Positions 33,201 through 42,575 of a stretch of DNA of 64,000 nucleotides are shown one piece after another. Within the stretch, counting starts at the first letter, position 1, and each line of letters opens with the position of its first letter. The position numbers and the translations under genes were made by a program. The stretch is from Enterococcus sp. 9E7_DIV0242 (lineage in GTDB: Bacteria > Bacillota > Bacilli > Lactobacillales > Enterococcaceae). The DNA lies in the NCBI RefSeq assembly GCF_002140975.2, contig NZ_CP147247.1:2392501-2456500 (forward strand). The letters run 5' to 3'. The notes beneath the pieces were generated by a model, which saw nothing but the letters and a program-made list of their open reading frames with translations, searched no databases and had not been told where the DNA came from.

Positions 33201-35546
33201 TTATTCTGTACGTAATGCTTCCACTGGATCTTTCTTCGCAGCCCATCTTGCCGGAAGTGCGCCACCTAGTAAGGTCAGCACCACACTAATCGTGATCAGT
33301 AACAAAGCATGAAGAGGATTCAACTGCGCAACATTCGTCAATCCTGTCATTCCTTCCAAAACAATGTTTGTAGGAATGGTTAACAGGTACGCAATACCGA
33401 TACCTAATAATCCAGAGCAGAGACCAATAATCAACGTTTCGGCGTTAAACACCCGCGTGATATCCTTTTTACGTGCACCAAGCGCCCGTAGAACCCCAAT
33501 TTCTTTGGTTCTTTCCAGTACTGAGATATAAGTAATGATCCCAACCATAATCAGAGAAACGACTAAGGAAATCGACGCAAAAGCAATCAATACAATCGTG
33601 ATCCCATCCATGATACCGCCAGTCATATCTGTCATTGTCTGAGCCAGGTCAGTATAAACGATTTTGTCTACATTGTCTTTTCCATCGTTGTATTTATCCA
33701 AGTATTTAACGATCTTATCCTTTGCTTCGAAGTTCGTTGGATAAATAAAGACCATTTGCGGCATGCTGTCGCCACCCATATAAGCAAGCGTAGATTGCTT
33801 CGTTGTGTCATCCAGTTTTTCCATCGTCATCACGTTTGTATCAGAATCCTTCTGTGCTTTAACGATATCAGAATCTTTTTCAAGGTCAACAATTTCCTCT
33901 ACCAGTTTGTCACTATACGCTACCCCACTTTTCAGGACAGCAACCTGTGTATCTTCCTTCTGACGGATGATACCACTGATTTTCAGTGTTTTCGCTGCAT
34001 TTGTGTACATTTCATCATAGTTACTCTTAGGAACAAAGTTACCGAAATCTGTTTTTTTGTAGTAGCTATTGTTGTCTACTAGCTTTAATTCTGTCCCAAC
34101 GATATCATCAAAATTGATACTATCTTTATCTGTGATATCAAAGCCCATGTTTTTCAGAATACTTTCATCTACACGGTTTTTACTATCTAGTACCAACACG
34201 ATATCCTCTGTACTTTCCGGATAGCTTCCAGACAGCACATCGTAGTTCTTTTTCAAGTATTCGTTGATTGAACCATTTGTTGTTACAGGGTAAGAAGACA
34301 AACCTGCGCTACTCATACTTGATAACGCACCCATGCCTCCGTTGCCAGTTGATACATCGGAACTAAAATTCACCTGTTCAGCTTTTCCATCAACTTCTCT
34401 TAATAGGTTCATCCCTACAACACGTGTATACCCAATACTGCTAGCTAACTCTTTGTCCATCTTGTTCAAGTAATCAATGTAGTCTTCCGAAATTTTATTG
34501 GTGTGCATGATACTTGATTCTTCCGGATTATACAATGTCACCTTGTCTGTTTTTGCGTATTCACCTTTACTGCCGCTTGACTGACTCTGCATTTCCTGAA
34601 GAGATTCTTCATCCATATTCATGGCCTGCTTGGAAATCGTGATCGGGTATTCCGACAACGCATCATTTTGAAAGGAATCGATTTGTTTTTGGAACCCATT
34701 CGATAAGCTCAGAATCAACGCAATCCCAATGATCCCAATGCTGGCTGCAAAAGCTGTCAGCCCCGTACGCCATTTTTTCGTCGCAATATTTTTTCCTGAT
34801 AGCTTCAACGCTGTCCAAAAACTCATACTCGTTTTCTTCAGTTGATAACTATGGTCTTCTTCATATTCTTCATAAGGATTGGAGTCATCCACCACATGGC
34901 CATCACGGAAATTGATAATTCTGTCTGCATATTCTTCCGCCAGTTCAGGGTTATGTGTAACCATGACAACCAGCTTATCATCAGCGATTTCTTTGATCAG
35001 ATCCATGATTTGAGTACTGGTTTCTGTATCTAAAGCCCCCGTCGGTTCATCTGCCAAAATAATATCCGGATCATTTGCCAATGCCCGAGCAATTGCCACC
35101 CGCTGCATTTGTCCGCCGGATAATTGGTTTGGCTTTTTATGCGTATGCTCTTTCAAGCCAACCTTTTCCAAGACCTCCAACGCACGCTTTTTCTTCTCTG
35201 AAGCAGAAACCCCACTCAGAGTCATCCCCATTTCCACATTATCCAAGATACTCAAATGAGTGATCAGATTATAACTTTGGAAAATGAAACCGACGCTGTT
35301 ATTTCTATAAGCATCCCATTCGCCTTGTTTGAAATTCTTCGTGGATTTTCCGTTGATAATCAAATCTCCACTGTCGTACTGATCCAATCCACCAACAATA
35401 TTTAGTAATGTCGTTTTTCCTGAACCACTTTGTCCCAGAATCGCAACAAACTCATTTTCTCGAAAATTGATACTCACACCGTTCAATGCAACTTGTGTGA
35501 ATTCACCGGTCGTATAGCTCTTTTTTATGTTCTTTACTTGAAGCAT
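33201..35546 (-). CDS. Fused ABC ATPase-FtsX-like permease
   Basis: 781 residues. Residues 1-230 are a LolD/MacB-type ATPase (Walker [10 protein letters not shown], signature [15 protein letters not shown], Walker [14 protein letters not shown]). A first membrane segment at about 265-290 is followed by a long extracytoplasmic part (about 290-640), then three membrane segments and the end [21 protein letters not shown] typical of FtsX/MacB permeases. It probably moves peptides or resists cell-envelope antibiotics rather than importing a nutrient. GGAGGAG precedes the ATG. It faces a two-component system that may control it. Confidence 0.9.
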   Translation of the reverse strand: MLQVKNIKKSYTTGEFTQVALNGVSINFRENEFVAILGQSGSGKTTLLNIVGGLDQYDSGDLIINGKSTKNFKQGEWDAYRNNSVGFIFQSYNLITHLSILDNVEMGMTLSGVSASEKKKRALEVLEKVGLKEHTHKKPNQLSGGQMQRVAIARALANDPDIILADEPTGALDTETSTQIMDLIKEIADDKLVVMVTHNPELAEEYADRIINFRDGHVVDDSNPYEEYEEDHSYQLKKTSMSFWTALKLSGKNIATKKWRTGLTAFAASIGIIGIALILSLSNGFQKQIDSFQNDALSEYPITISKQAMNMDEESLQEMQSQSSGSKGEYAKTDKVTLYNPEESSIMHTNKISEDYIDYLNKMDKELASSIGYTRVVGMNLLREVDGKAEQVNFSSDVSTGNGGMGALSSMSSAGLSSYPVTTNGSINEYLKKNYDVLSGSYPESTEDIVLVLDSKNRVDESILKNMGFDITDKDSINFDDIVGTELKLVDNNSYYKKTDFGNFVPKSNYDEMYTNAAKTLKISGIIRQKEDTQVAVLKSGVAYSDKLVEEIVDLEKDSDIVKAQKDSDTNVMTMEKLDDTTKQSTLAYMGGDSMPQMVFIYPTNFEAKDKIVKYLDKYNDGKDNVDKIVYTDLAQTMTDMTGGIMDGITIVLIAFASISLVVSLIMVGIITYISVLERTKEIGVLRALGARKKDITRVFNAETLIIGLCSGLLGIGIAYLLTIPTNIVLEGMTGLTNVAQLNPLHALLLITISVVLTLLGGALPARWAAKKDPVEALRTE

Positions 35547-35866
35547 CGTACCCTCTCCTCCATCTTATCATTCGTATCCTATCAAGTCGGAGTAGCTCCC
35601 CATCCCCGATAAAATCAGTCCTGCCTGTCTTTTTCCCATAATTAGTGAGAAACAGAATAACTATGTAGGACTGTCTACATCTATCAGGCTATCACTGAAT
35701 TATGTACTCAATATGAACAACAATTCTTTCTAAAAAAGAAAAAGCGTTTTCATTTCATTCTTAAAGAAAACTTAATAAGACATTTCTTGCAAATAGTTAT
35801 AAAATTTTTCTTGTTTCTGCACAGATTCAGTTGTGATATAGTAAGACAAAGGAACGGAGGGATACA
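35547..35866. other. 320-bp divergent intergenic region (ABC versus response regulator)
   Basis: Contains an inverted repeat ATGTAG-N6-CTACAT at 35663-35680, a possible binding site for control of the ABC gene, and GATATAGTAAG near 35836 that may be the -10 of the regulator gene. No small gene is supported. Confidence 0.45.
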
Positions 35867-36547
35867 ATGATTACAGTTCTTGTTGCCGAGGATGACCGAA
35901 ACATTCGGACACTGATGACAAGCTTGTTGAAACAGGAAGGGTATCACACCGTTGAAGTCGATAACGGGATGGATGCTCTGATTGCTTTGGAAGAGCAAGC
36001 GATCGATCTGCTGATTGTAGATATCATGATGCCTAAGCTAGACGGCTATCAAGTGGTCACAGAAATCCGTAAAGAGAGTCTCCAGTTACCGATCATCATG
36101 GTTACTGCAAAAGAAACTGCCGAAGATAAGAAAAACGGTTTTTTGACTGGGGTTGATGATTATTTAGTAAAACCGATCGACTTTGATGAATTTCTACTGA
36201 GGATCAAAGCGCTGCTCCGTAGAGCTCGAATCAATCTGGAAGGCCGACTGACTGTGGGTGACACACTTCTTGATTTCAATAGTCTTTCTGTTTCTCAAGG
36301 AGACAATTACACTGAATTACCGAAAAAAGAATTTTTACTCCTTTATAAATTACTTTCTTTTCAAAATAAAATTTTTACCAGAGAACAGCTTTTAAATGAC
36401 ATCTGGGGAATCGATTCGCTGACAGATGAACGAACTGTAGATGTTCATATCAAAAGACTAAGAAAAAAATTCCCAGATTCCGGTGACTTTTCTATCGTTA
36501 CGATCCGCGGGCTGGGGTACAAAGGAGTCGCCAATGAGACGAAATAG
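35867..36547 (+). CDS. OmpR/PhoB family response regulator
   Basis: 226 residues. The receiver domain at 1-115 has the acidic pocket EDD, the phosphoacceptor Asp in LLIVDIMMPKLDGY (about residue 53) and Lys in YLVKPID. The winged-helix DNA-binding domain is at about 130-222 (TREQLLNDIWG ... VDVHIKRLRKK ... TIRGLGYKG). CGGAGGG precedes the ATG. Its stop overlaps the histidine kinase start by 14 nt. Confidence 0.93.
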   Translation: MITVLVAEDDRNIRTLMTSLLKQEGYHTVEVDNGMDALIALEEQAIDLLIVDIMMPKLDGYQVVTEIRKESLQLPIIMVTAKETAEDKKNGFLTGVDDYLVKPIDFDEFLLRIKALLRRARINLEGRLTVGDTLLDFNSLSVSQGDNYTELPKKEFLLLYKLLSFQNKIFTREQLLNDIWGIDSLTDERTVDVHIKRLRKKFPDSGDFSIVTIRGLGYKGVANETK

Positions 36548-37568
36548 CCGTTCAATGTATGTCCATTTTTCACTTATTATTGCGATGATCCTACTGGTTG
36601 CTTCGATCGTTGCAGGTATCTTTCTGTTTCTCTTAATGCAGATCGGTGTCATCGATTCATTGAAGGGCTACCCAATCATTCGTCTCGTAATCACATTGCT
36701 CTCCTGTACAGTTGTTGGAACTGTGATCGCCGCTGTCTTCAGTAAGCGAATCCTGCGACCATTAAATGAAGTAGTTGAAGGAACTCGACAAATAGCTAAT
36801 GGTAACTTTGACGTCCAGATTCAATCCACAGGTATGAACAACGACCTGGAAGATCTTGTTCAAAATTTCAACCTGATGTCCCGAGAGCTTAGCAATGTAG
36901 AGCTCGTTCATAAAAGCTTCATCAACGATTTTTCCCACGAGATGAAAACACCGTTAGTATCGATCAACGGCTTTGCAAAACAGCTTCAAAACCCAAACAT
37001 CTCTGAAGAAGACCGTATCCACTATCTACAAATCATCGCGGAAGAAACCGAGCGATTGAGCTCATTAGCTTCTAACGTCCTCTTGCTTTCAAAAGTAGAA
37101 AATCAAGAAGGCATCACCTTAAAAAAGGAACCCTATTCGTTAGACGAGCAACTTCGTCATGCGCTGATTTTATTGCAAAAGCACTGGGAAGCGAAAAATT
37201 TGGACATTCAACTAAGCCTTCAGCCTATTACAATTACAGCAGATTCCGATTTATTTATGCAGGTCTGGCTGAACATTCTGGGCAACGCGATTCGCTACAC
37301 AGAAACCGGCGGAACAATCGAAGTGAATTGCTATCAAATAGGCAAAGAGGTCAAGGTGAATATCAAAGATAACGGTATCGGTATGACCGATAAGGTGCGC
37401 CAGCACATTTTCAACAAATTTTACCAAGGAGACAGCTCCCATCAAGCCCAAGGAAATGGGTTGGGACTACCTATCGCCAAACGAATCATCAACCTCCACC
37501 AGGGTAAAATCACGGTCAAATCAAAGCTTGGCGAAGGTGCCAGCTTTGTCATTATCTTGCCACAATAA
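36534..37568 (+). CDS. Sensor histidine kinase
   Basis: 344 residues. Two membrane segments (about 10-35 and 45-70) with a very short outer loop suggest sensing within or at the membrane. HAMP is at about 70-122, HisKA with the phosphohistidine in DFSHEMKTPL near 140, and HATPase_c with N-box NILGNAIRYT and the G boxes DNGIGM and GNGLGLPIA. AAAGGAG precedes the ATG at 36534. It pairs with the response regulator just upstream. Confidence 0.92.
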   Translation: MRRNSRSMYVHFSLIIAMILLVASIVAGIFLFLLMQIGVIDSLKGYPIIRLVITLLSCTVVGTVIAAVFSKRILRPLNEVVEGTRQIANGNFDVQIQSTGMNNDLEDLVQNFNLMSRELSNVELVHKSFINDFSHEMKTPLVSINGFAKQLQNPNISEEDRIHYLQIIAEETERLSSLASNVLLLSKVENQEGITLKKEPYSLDEQLRHALILLQKHWEAKNLDIQLSLQPITITADSDLFMQVWLNILGNAIRYTETGGTIEVNCYQIGKEVKVNIKDNGIGMTDKVRQHIFNKFYQGDSSHQAQGNGLGLPIAKRIINLHQGKITVKSKLGEGASFVIILPQ

Positions 37569-37616
37569 AAACTAGAAGAAAAGGCGCTCGTACGAAATGC
37601 CTTTTCTCCTAGTTTT
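37567..37616 (+). terminator. Intrinsic terminator of the two-component operon
   Basis: Stem 37567-37584 with 37599-37616 (AAAACTAG...CTAGTTTT ends), one bulge, overlapping the last base of the stop region. Confidence 0.8.
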
Positions 37617-37666
37617 CTATGTTTCAGTAATTATTTCTTCTAATTTCCTCAAATAATCGGCTACCT

Positions 37667-37682
37667 ATGACATCCATGTCAT
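37667..37682. promoter_or_regulatory. Palindromic operator, RRNPP-type candidate site A
   Basis: ATGACAT-CC-ATGTCAT, perfect 7-bp arms, abutting the -35 of the promoter at 37682. It shares the core GACAT-N2-ATGTC and the exact distance to the -10 with the site at 59190-59209. Confidence 0.75.
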
Positions 37683-37710
37683 TTACATTCGCAACAGGTT
37701 TCAATATAAT
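37682..37710 (+). promoter_or_regulatory. Promoter of a small transcription unit
   Basis: TTTACA (37682-37687), 17 bp, then a perfect TATAAT (37705-37710). The palindrome ends on its first base, a usual position for a class II activator. Confidence 0.78.
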
Positions 37711-37716
37711 AAACTC

Positions 37717-37940
37717 ATCCACTCATGAGAATAAAAAATAGCCAGAAAGGACGTGAAAACCCAAGGTAAAATGGAGTAAAAATCAGTAAAATGAAAAGAT
37801 AAAAATGTTGTTGAAAAGGTTGAATAGTAGAAAGCTTCAATAGATAAAAAACGAGTAGAAAAATAAACAGGCTACACATAAATAAAAGGGTCGAGCAAGC
37901 CGTGTCTTCTTGGGAGGGAAGTTACGGTTTGTTCTTTTTA
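37717..37940 (+). ncRNA. Putative small RNA, about 220 nt
   Basis: A transcript from the promoter at 37682-37710 to the hairpin at 37896-37931 would be A-rich and has no open reading frame with a credible ribosome binding site; short ones such as a 12-codon frame at 37805 lack a good site. It runs toward the tandem regulator genes and ends about 12 bp before their last stop codon. It could be a regulatory RNA or carry a very short peptide gene. Confidence 0.5.
37896..37937 (+). terminator. Terminator of the small transcription unit
   Basis: CAAGCCGT (37896-37903) pairs with ACGGTTTG (37924-37931, one G-U), with an inner CTTC/GAAG stem and TTCTTTTTATT after it. Confidence 0.68.
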
Positions 37941-37952
37941 TTATGATTCTAA

Positions 37953-38855
37953 CTAAAACTTTTCTAAATCCAACACCCACTCTGCCATGATTTTGTCGCT
38001 CAACACAAAATCACCAAATAACTGTGCACACTGGGCCCCATCTTCATATTTTTGTTGTGCCTTAATTTTATCCTTTTGGGCAAACAGCCAGTATTTGCCT
38101 TCAAGTAAATTAATCACAGGTTTCTTCTGAAAATCTTGACTTTTCTTCATGATATCATTAGATGCATTAACCACGCTTTTAAGTCTATCATAGTTATCAT
38201 ATTCCATAAAAACACTCGCTGCTAACAGTAATAATTTGTGAAGTAAAAGAAGCGTGGTATCAATAGAATGGGCTATTTGATCAATTACATGATCGAGCAG
38301 TGTCATAAATAGTGTGTCATCATAATTCTTAAAATGAATACAATGAAAATACAATTCGATAATCAATAAGTCATTATTTGTATATTCTGTCTTGTTAGTT
38401 ATTTGAGAAAAATAATCGTGAAGTATCCCTTCACCAAAATCCGTCTCCTCTTTTAGATGAACCTCCATCGTTGCTTGCTGTCCATCAATTGCCAATTGCT
38501 CTTCTTCTGGTAAATCAGCATAGTAGTGCTCGTATATCTCATTAAAGTACCGTTTCCTTTTTAGTAATCGATCCTCTTCATTATATGTAACAAGTCGGTA
38601 TAACTTATATTTTAGTTGTTGATATCTCTGCGGTAACTCCACATATTTCCTATCCACCAAAAACGAAACAGAAACCGATAAACGTTCCGCAATGAACTCT
38701 AACTTCGGCAAGGTTGGCAATGACTCGCCGACTTCTATTCGTGCCAGCTGTCGAACGGTTAATTCTTCTTCCCCCTCACAAAGTTCCCCTCTCGACAGCC
38801 CTCTTTCTTCTCTTAACTTCCTAATTTTCTTTCCCAACTCGACCTTGATGCTCAT
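37953..38855 (-). CDS. RRNPP-type HTH/TPR-like regulator, paralogue 3
   Basis: 300 residues. The XRE helix-turn-helix is at about 5-65 (LGKKIRKLREERGLSRGELC ... LTVRQLARIEVGESLP), and the rest is all-helical in the manner of TPR-containing peptide-sensing regulators (PlcR, TprA, PrgX). DNA-binding domains of the three tandem copies are almost identical, while the C-terminal halves differ, as expected if each recognises a different peptide. AAAGGAGAT precedes the ATG. Last of a three-gene operon, 12 bp after copy 2. No signal peptide gene with a good site is seen directly downstream. Confidence 0.78.
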   Translation of the reverse strand: MSIKVELGKKIRKLREERGLSRGELCEGEEELTVRQLARIEVGESLPTLPKLEFIAERLSVSVSFLVDRKYVELPQRYQQLKYKLYRLVTYNEEDRLLKRKRYFNEIYEHYYADLPEEEQLAIDGQQATMEVHLKEETDFGEGILHDYFSQITNKTEYTNNDLLIIELYFHCIHFKNYDDTLFMTLLDHVIDQIAHSIDTTLLLLHKLLLLAASVFMEYDNYDRLKSVVNASNDIMKKSQDFQKKPVINLLEGKYWLFAQKDKIKAQQKYEDGAQCAQLFGDFVLSDKIMAEWVLDLEKF

Positions 38856-38867
38856 GTCCTATCTCCT

Positions 38868-39794
38868 TTAATTACTTGATGAATCCTGTTGTTTAAAAGT
38901 TGCTAAGTCCAGTTCCCACTCTTTTAGGATTTTTTGACTGATCACTGAATCTCCCTGTAGCTCCGCAAGCTTTGCGCCTTCTTCGAACTTCTGTTTTGCT
39001 GAAGTACTATCTTTTTGTGAAAAAAGATAGTACTTTCCTTCATACATATCCAAAATCGGTTTCTTTTGAAAATCTTGGTTTGATTTCATCACTCGGTCAG
39101 CAGCAGTCACCGCATCAATAATTTTATCGTAATTGCCGTATTCGATAAAAACACTAATCGACACTATCAGTACTCTAATTAGCAAAAATTGGTCAACATC
39201 TAGCGAACAGTCTATCTGCTTGACTAACTTGTTGAACAAACTTAGAAATACTACTTCATCGTATTCTCTAAGGTGTATGTAAAAAAGATATAGCTCAATA
39301 ATCAGTAGGTCATTCACTGAAAATTCTTGTCTTTGCATAACTTGAGAAAAATAATCACCTAGGATTCCTTCGCCAAACTCGACATTATCTGTCATCGCTA
39401 AAACATTAGTTGCACTTTGCACATCAATGGACAGTTGCTCTTCTTCTGGCAAGTCATCATAATACGTTTCGTATATTTCTTTAAATAACTGGTTCTTTTT
39501 CGCTTTTCTTTCTTGCTCTTTATATGTATAAAATTTATATAACCTTCTTTTCAATTGTAAGTAACCCTTTGGCAGCTCCACATATTTTCTATCCACTAGC
39601 AATGACATAGAAACCGATAGGCGTCCCGCAATAAACTCCAACTTGGTGAGTGTCGGCAATGATTCACCTGCTTCTATCCGTGCCAGTTGCCGAACGGTTA
39701 ATTCCTCTTCGCCTTCACAAAGCTCACCTCTCGACAACCCTCTTTCTTCCCTTAACTTCCTGATCTTCTTCCCCAACTCTGCCTTGATACTCAT
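38868..39794 (-). CDS. RRNPP-type HTH/TPR-like regulator, paralogue 2
   Basis: 308 residues, closest to paralogue 1: same N-terminal helix-turn-helix, the same motif ELPEEEQLSIDVQ-like acidic stretch near residue 115, and the same C-terminal block QKKPILDMYEGKYYLFSQKD and EFGAKLAELQG-like ending in KQQDSSSN. The conserved end and the DNA-level likeness suggest recent duplication or gene conversion. It begins 3 bp after the stop of paralogue 1. The function is inferred from the fold only. Confidence 0.78.
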   Translation of the reverse strand: MSIKAELGKKIRKLREERGLSRGELCEGEEELTVRQLARIEAGESLPTLTKLEFIAGRLSVSMSLLVDRKYVELPKGYLQLKRRLYKFYTYKEQERKAKKNQLFKEIYETYYDDLPEEEQLSIDVQSATNVLAMTDNVEFGEGILGDYFSQVMQRQEFSVNDLLIIELYLFYIHLREYDEVVFLSLFNKLVKQIDCSLDVDQFLLIRVLIVSISVFIEYGNYDKIIDAVTAADRVMKSNQDFQKKPILDMYEGKYYLFSQKDSTSAKQKFEEGAKLAELQGDSVISQKILKEWELDLATFKQQDSSSN

Positions 39795-39797
39795 TTC

Positions 39798-40733
39798 TTA
39801 TCTCCTTTGGTTACTTGATGAATCTTGTTGTTTAAAAATTGCAAAGTCCAGTTCCCACTCTTTTAGGATTTTTTGACTTATCACAGAATCTCCCTGTAGC
39901 TCCGCAAGCTTTGCGCCTTCTTCGAACTTCTGTTTTGCCGTAGGAACATCCTTCTGTGAAAACAGATAGTATTTCCCTTCATGCATATCAATAATCGGTT
40001 TTTTCTGAAAATCCTGGTTTACATTCATAATCTTATTCGCTGCAGTCACTGCATCAATAATTTTGTCATAATTTCCAAACTCAAGAAAAACACTGATTGA
40101 TACTATTAATGCTTTGATAAGTAAAAATTGTTCAATATCAATAGAATAATCTATTTGATCCGTAACTCTACTAAATAAAGTTAAAAACAATGTCTCATCG
40201 TAATCCTTAAAGTGTATAGAACCAAAATATAGCTCAATAATTAACAGGTCATTAACAGAGTATTCTTTTTTTTGAAGAATTTGAGAAAAATACTCTCCTA
40301 AAATCCCCTCACTAAATGATAAGCTACCTGTTAAATACATTTCCAATGCTGCATATTGCACATCAATAGATAATTGTTCTTCTTCTGGTAATTCATCATA
40401 GTATTCTTCGTATACTTTAGTGAACAGTTGCTTTTTCTTAGCAATTCTCATTTCTTCTCTGTAAGTATAAAACTTATATATTCTTCTCTTTAATTGTAAG
40501 TAGCTCTTAGGTAACTCTACATATTTTTTATCTACCAACAGCGAAACAGAAACCGATAACCGCATCGCTATAAACTCTAGTTTTGTGATAGTTGGCAATG
40601 ATTCACCTGCTTCTATCCGTGCCAGCTGGCGAACAGTTAATTCCTCTTCGCCTTCACACAACTCACTTCGGGATAACCCTCTTTCTTCCCTTAGCTTTCT
40701 GATTTTTTTCCCCAACTCAGCTTTGATGCTCAT
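39798..40733 (-). CDS. RRNPP-type HTH/TPR-like regulator, paralogue 1
   Basis: 311 residues, first gene of the tandem operon. XRE helix-turn-helix at about 5-65, helical repeats from about 75 to the end, ending in KQQDSSSNQRR. In known members the C-terminal helices bind a short imported peptide that switches DNA binding. AAAAGGAG precedes the ATG. The presence of an oligopeptide-binding lipoprotein gene at the window's end would allow peptide import but is not specific evidence. Confidence 0.78.
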   Translation of the reverse strand: MSIKAELGKKIRKLREERGLSRSELCEGEEELTVRQLARIEAGESLPTITKLEFIAMRLSVSVSLLVDKKYVELPKSYLQLKRRIYKFYTYREEMRIAKKKQLFTKVYEEYYDELPEEEQLSIDVQYAALEMYLTGSLSFSEGILGEYFSQILQKKEYSVNDLLIIELYFGSIHFKDYDETLFLTLFSRVTDQIDYSIDIEQFLLIKALIVSISVFLEFGNYDKIIDAVTAANKIMNVNQDFQKKPIIDMHEGKYYLFSQKDVPTAKQKFEEGAKLAELQGDSVISQKILKEWELDFAIFKQQDSSSNQRR

Positions 40734-40870
40734 TTGCTTTCTCCTTTTGGCGGTTTCCTCTTCTATTGATTTACTTCTTCTGTACTTTCCTTCAATAAAT
40801 ATGTACGTTTCTGCTTGATAAGTATATCATAGGCAGAAATGAAAGCGATATACCTTTTTCGTATAAAAGT

Positions 40871-40885
40871 CCCTATCTAATAGGG
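40871..40885. promoter_or_regulatory. Palindrome upstream of the tandem regulator operon
   Basis: CCCTAT-N3-ATAGGG on the minus strand, perfect 6-bp arms, about 140 bp before the first start. A TATACT lies between it and the gene (near 40826-40831). It does not share the GACAT core. Confidence 0.4.
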
Positions 40886-40934
40886 TTTTACAAGCTAGAC
40901 TTCTATAGTTCAGTTCGTAAAGCCCAAGAAAAAA

Positions 40935-40962
40935 ACACTCGAATTGCTATGCAAACGAGTGT
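40935..40962 (-). terminator. Terminator of the GyrI-like gene
   Basis: ACACTCG with CGAGTGT, followed on the minus strand by TTTTTTT. Confidence 0.72.
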
Positions 40963-40993
40963 CTCATCATTCTTGTTTCCTTTTGTAAAATCC

Positions 40994-41614
40994 TTACTTA
41001 ACAAAATACCTCAGGACAGTTTTCATTTTTTCTTTTTCGGTCTTTCTTGCATCCGTCAGGTAGATTTCTTTATGCGCCAATGTGCGACGAGTCAAGCCAT
41101 TCTCCTCGCAGTATTGCTTCATCTGCTCAAAGGTTACGGGTTCATCATCATAAGACCCAAGATGAAGCATCTGCACACAGTGTCCATCTTCCAGCTCTTC
41201 AAACTGCACACGTTCATTCTCCGAATGTGGCTTTTTCTTGTTTACCTGCTCCTTATTCATCAACGCCAGTTCTTCTGTCACAAAATCCGGCTGTCTGATC
41301 ATGATTTTATAAATCAGGTCATCTTTATTGAAGCTTCCATCTGAACGAACATCTTCTTTGTCCAAGGTCCAGATTCCTTCTAATGGATAAACAGTATATT
41401 CCATGTAGCCGTCTGGAGTAAATCCATTTTTCGGCATCATACGAATACCATAAGACATGGCATATAGCACAGCGATATGTTCGCCAAATTGTTCATCATT
41501 CGGATTTCCTTTCCCAGTAATCGTGTAAAACTTTTGTTTTGGAATTTTTAGCTCAGTTGGTGCTTGTTTAGGCAAGTAGATATCCTTTTCTTTTTTACGC
41601 CATTCATGTTTCAT
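40994..41614 (-). CDS. GyrI-like small-molecule-binding protein
   Basis: 206 residues. The family pattern is KQKFYTITGKGNPND near residue 25, the segment YPLEGIWTL near 75 and FEELEDGHCVQMLHLGSYDDEPVTFEQMKQYCEENG near 150, ending with a LTDARKTE motif. This is the longer type of stand-alone GyrI-like protein. The ATG at 41614 follows GGAGGG; the frame extends to 41638 without a site. It is a single gene with a terminator. Ligand unknown. Confidence 0.82.
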   Translation of the reverse strand: MKHEWRKKEKDIYLPKQAPTELKIPKQKFYTITGKGNPNDEQFGEHIAVLYAMSYGIRMMPKNGFTPDGYMEYTVYPLEGIWTLDKEDVRSDGSFNKDDLIYKIMIRQPDFVTEELALMNKEQVNKKKPHSENERVQFEELEDGHCVQMLHLGSYDDEPVTFEQMKQYCEENGLTRRTLAHKEIYLTDARKTEKEKMKTVLRYFVK

Positions 41615-41768
41615 TTTATTCCCTCCAATACAGCTCATTTGTTTTCTTCAACCTTATTATAAACCATGACGTCAAGGAGAGAGTCAATGGGTTATCTGAA
41701 GATTATCACTAGTAAAAAAGTAGGAAAAAAGACCACCAAAAGCATCACTGCTCTTGATGATCCTCTTC

Positions 41769-42329
41769 TTAGAATAATGTCAGTACGATATAGGACAATA
41801 TTGCCGTCAATACGGCTGCACCAACAGGATAAAGAATTCTTTGCTGCTTCAATTTTTTCTTTTCTGCTACTTTTTGCACGGGTGTCATTTCTTCATCCTG
41901 CATAAAATTCAAAATTTCTGTGTAGGTTTTGACATCATACTTCTTCTTTATTTTCTCTACCACTATAGCAGCAGCCATTGCCGCTCCCCAGCTTAAAGCA
42001 GGTGCGATGGCCCCCAACCAACCAAAGGCCTTTACTAACGGTAGAGTGGCAATCATTAGGATAAACCCTCCGATCATAATCCACGTCAAAACATTCATCT
42101 TTTTGATATCTACTGTCTTTTTCATCATTGGAACATCTCCTCTCACTAATTCGTCAAGAGAGACTTCAAAATAATCACTAAGCAGCAGCAGACTCTGCAA
42201 GTCCGGATAGCTTCTTCCTGTTTCCCAGTTTGAAACGGTTTGTCTCGAAACATGGACGACTTCGGCAAGACCTTCCTGAGAGATCTGTCTTATTTTTCGA
42301 TGTTTTTTTAATTGCTCACTGATTTTCAT
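41769..42329 (-). CDS. XRE family regulator with two membrane segments
   Basis: 186 residues. A Cro/CI-type helix-turn-helix is at about 5-60 (LKKHRKIRQISQEGLAEVVHVSRQTVSNWETG). Two hydrophobic segments are at about 90-110 and 115-135, a charged helix at 140-160, and a final hydrophobic segment at about 165-185. AAAGGAGC precedes the ATG at 42329. It belongs to the YvaO/YozG-like membrane-associated regulators. Targets unknown. Confidence 0.82.
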   Translation of the reverse strand: MKISEQLKKHRKIRQISQEGLAEVVHVSRQTVSNWETGRSYPDLQSLLLLSDYFEVSLDELVRGDVPMMKKTVDIKKMNVLTWIMIGGFILMIATLPLVKAFGWLGAIAPALSWGAAMAAAIVVEKIKKKYDVKTYTEILNFMQDEEMTPVQKVAEKKKLKQQRILYPVGAAVLTAILSYIVLTLF

Positions 42330-42575
42330 AAAAGCTCCTTTCGACACACTCAGAATAGCTGAGGATAGTCCATCATTCTACCAAAGTCCTTTGACATTGG
42401 CAGAAAAATCGTGATAAAACATTTTGACAACCCTATTGTAACAGCCTTTTGAATCAATTGGGACAAAAATTTCTTTTTTTCTAAAATAAATAGAAGGAGG
42501 GATATTTTTTTCTGACTCTAAAAGCACCTAGCTAGTCAGTTTATAAAAATGTTATTTTATGATTCAAAAAAACTC

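Noticed and set aside
37715..37879. A 54-codon minus-strand frame starting MCSLF, similar in its first residues to the 29-residue peptide (MCNLF)
   Set aside because: No ribosome binding site; the strand is T-rich, which yields Phe/Leu-rich frames by chance; it is antisense to the promoter-terminator unit at 37682-37937.
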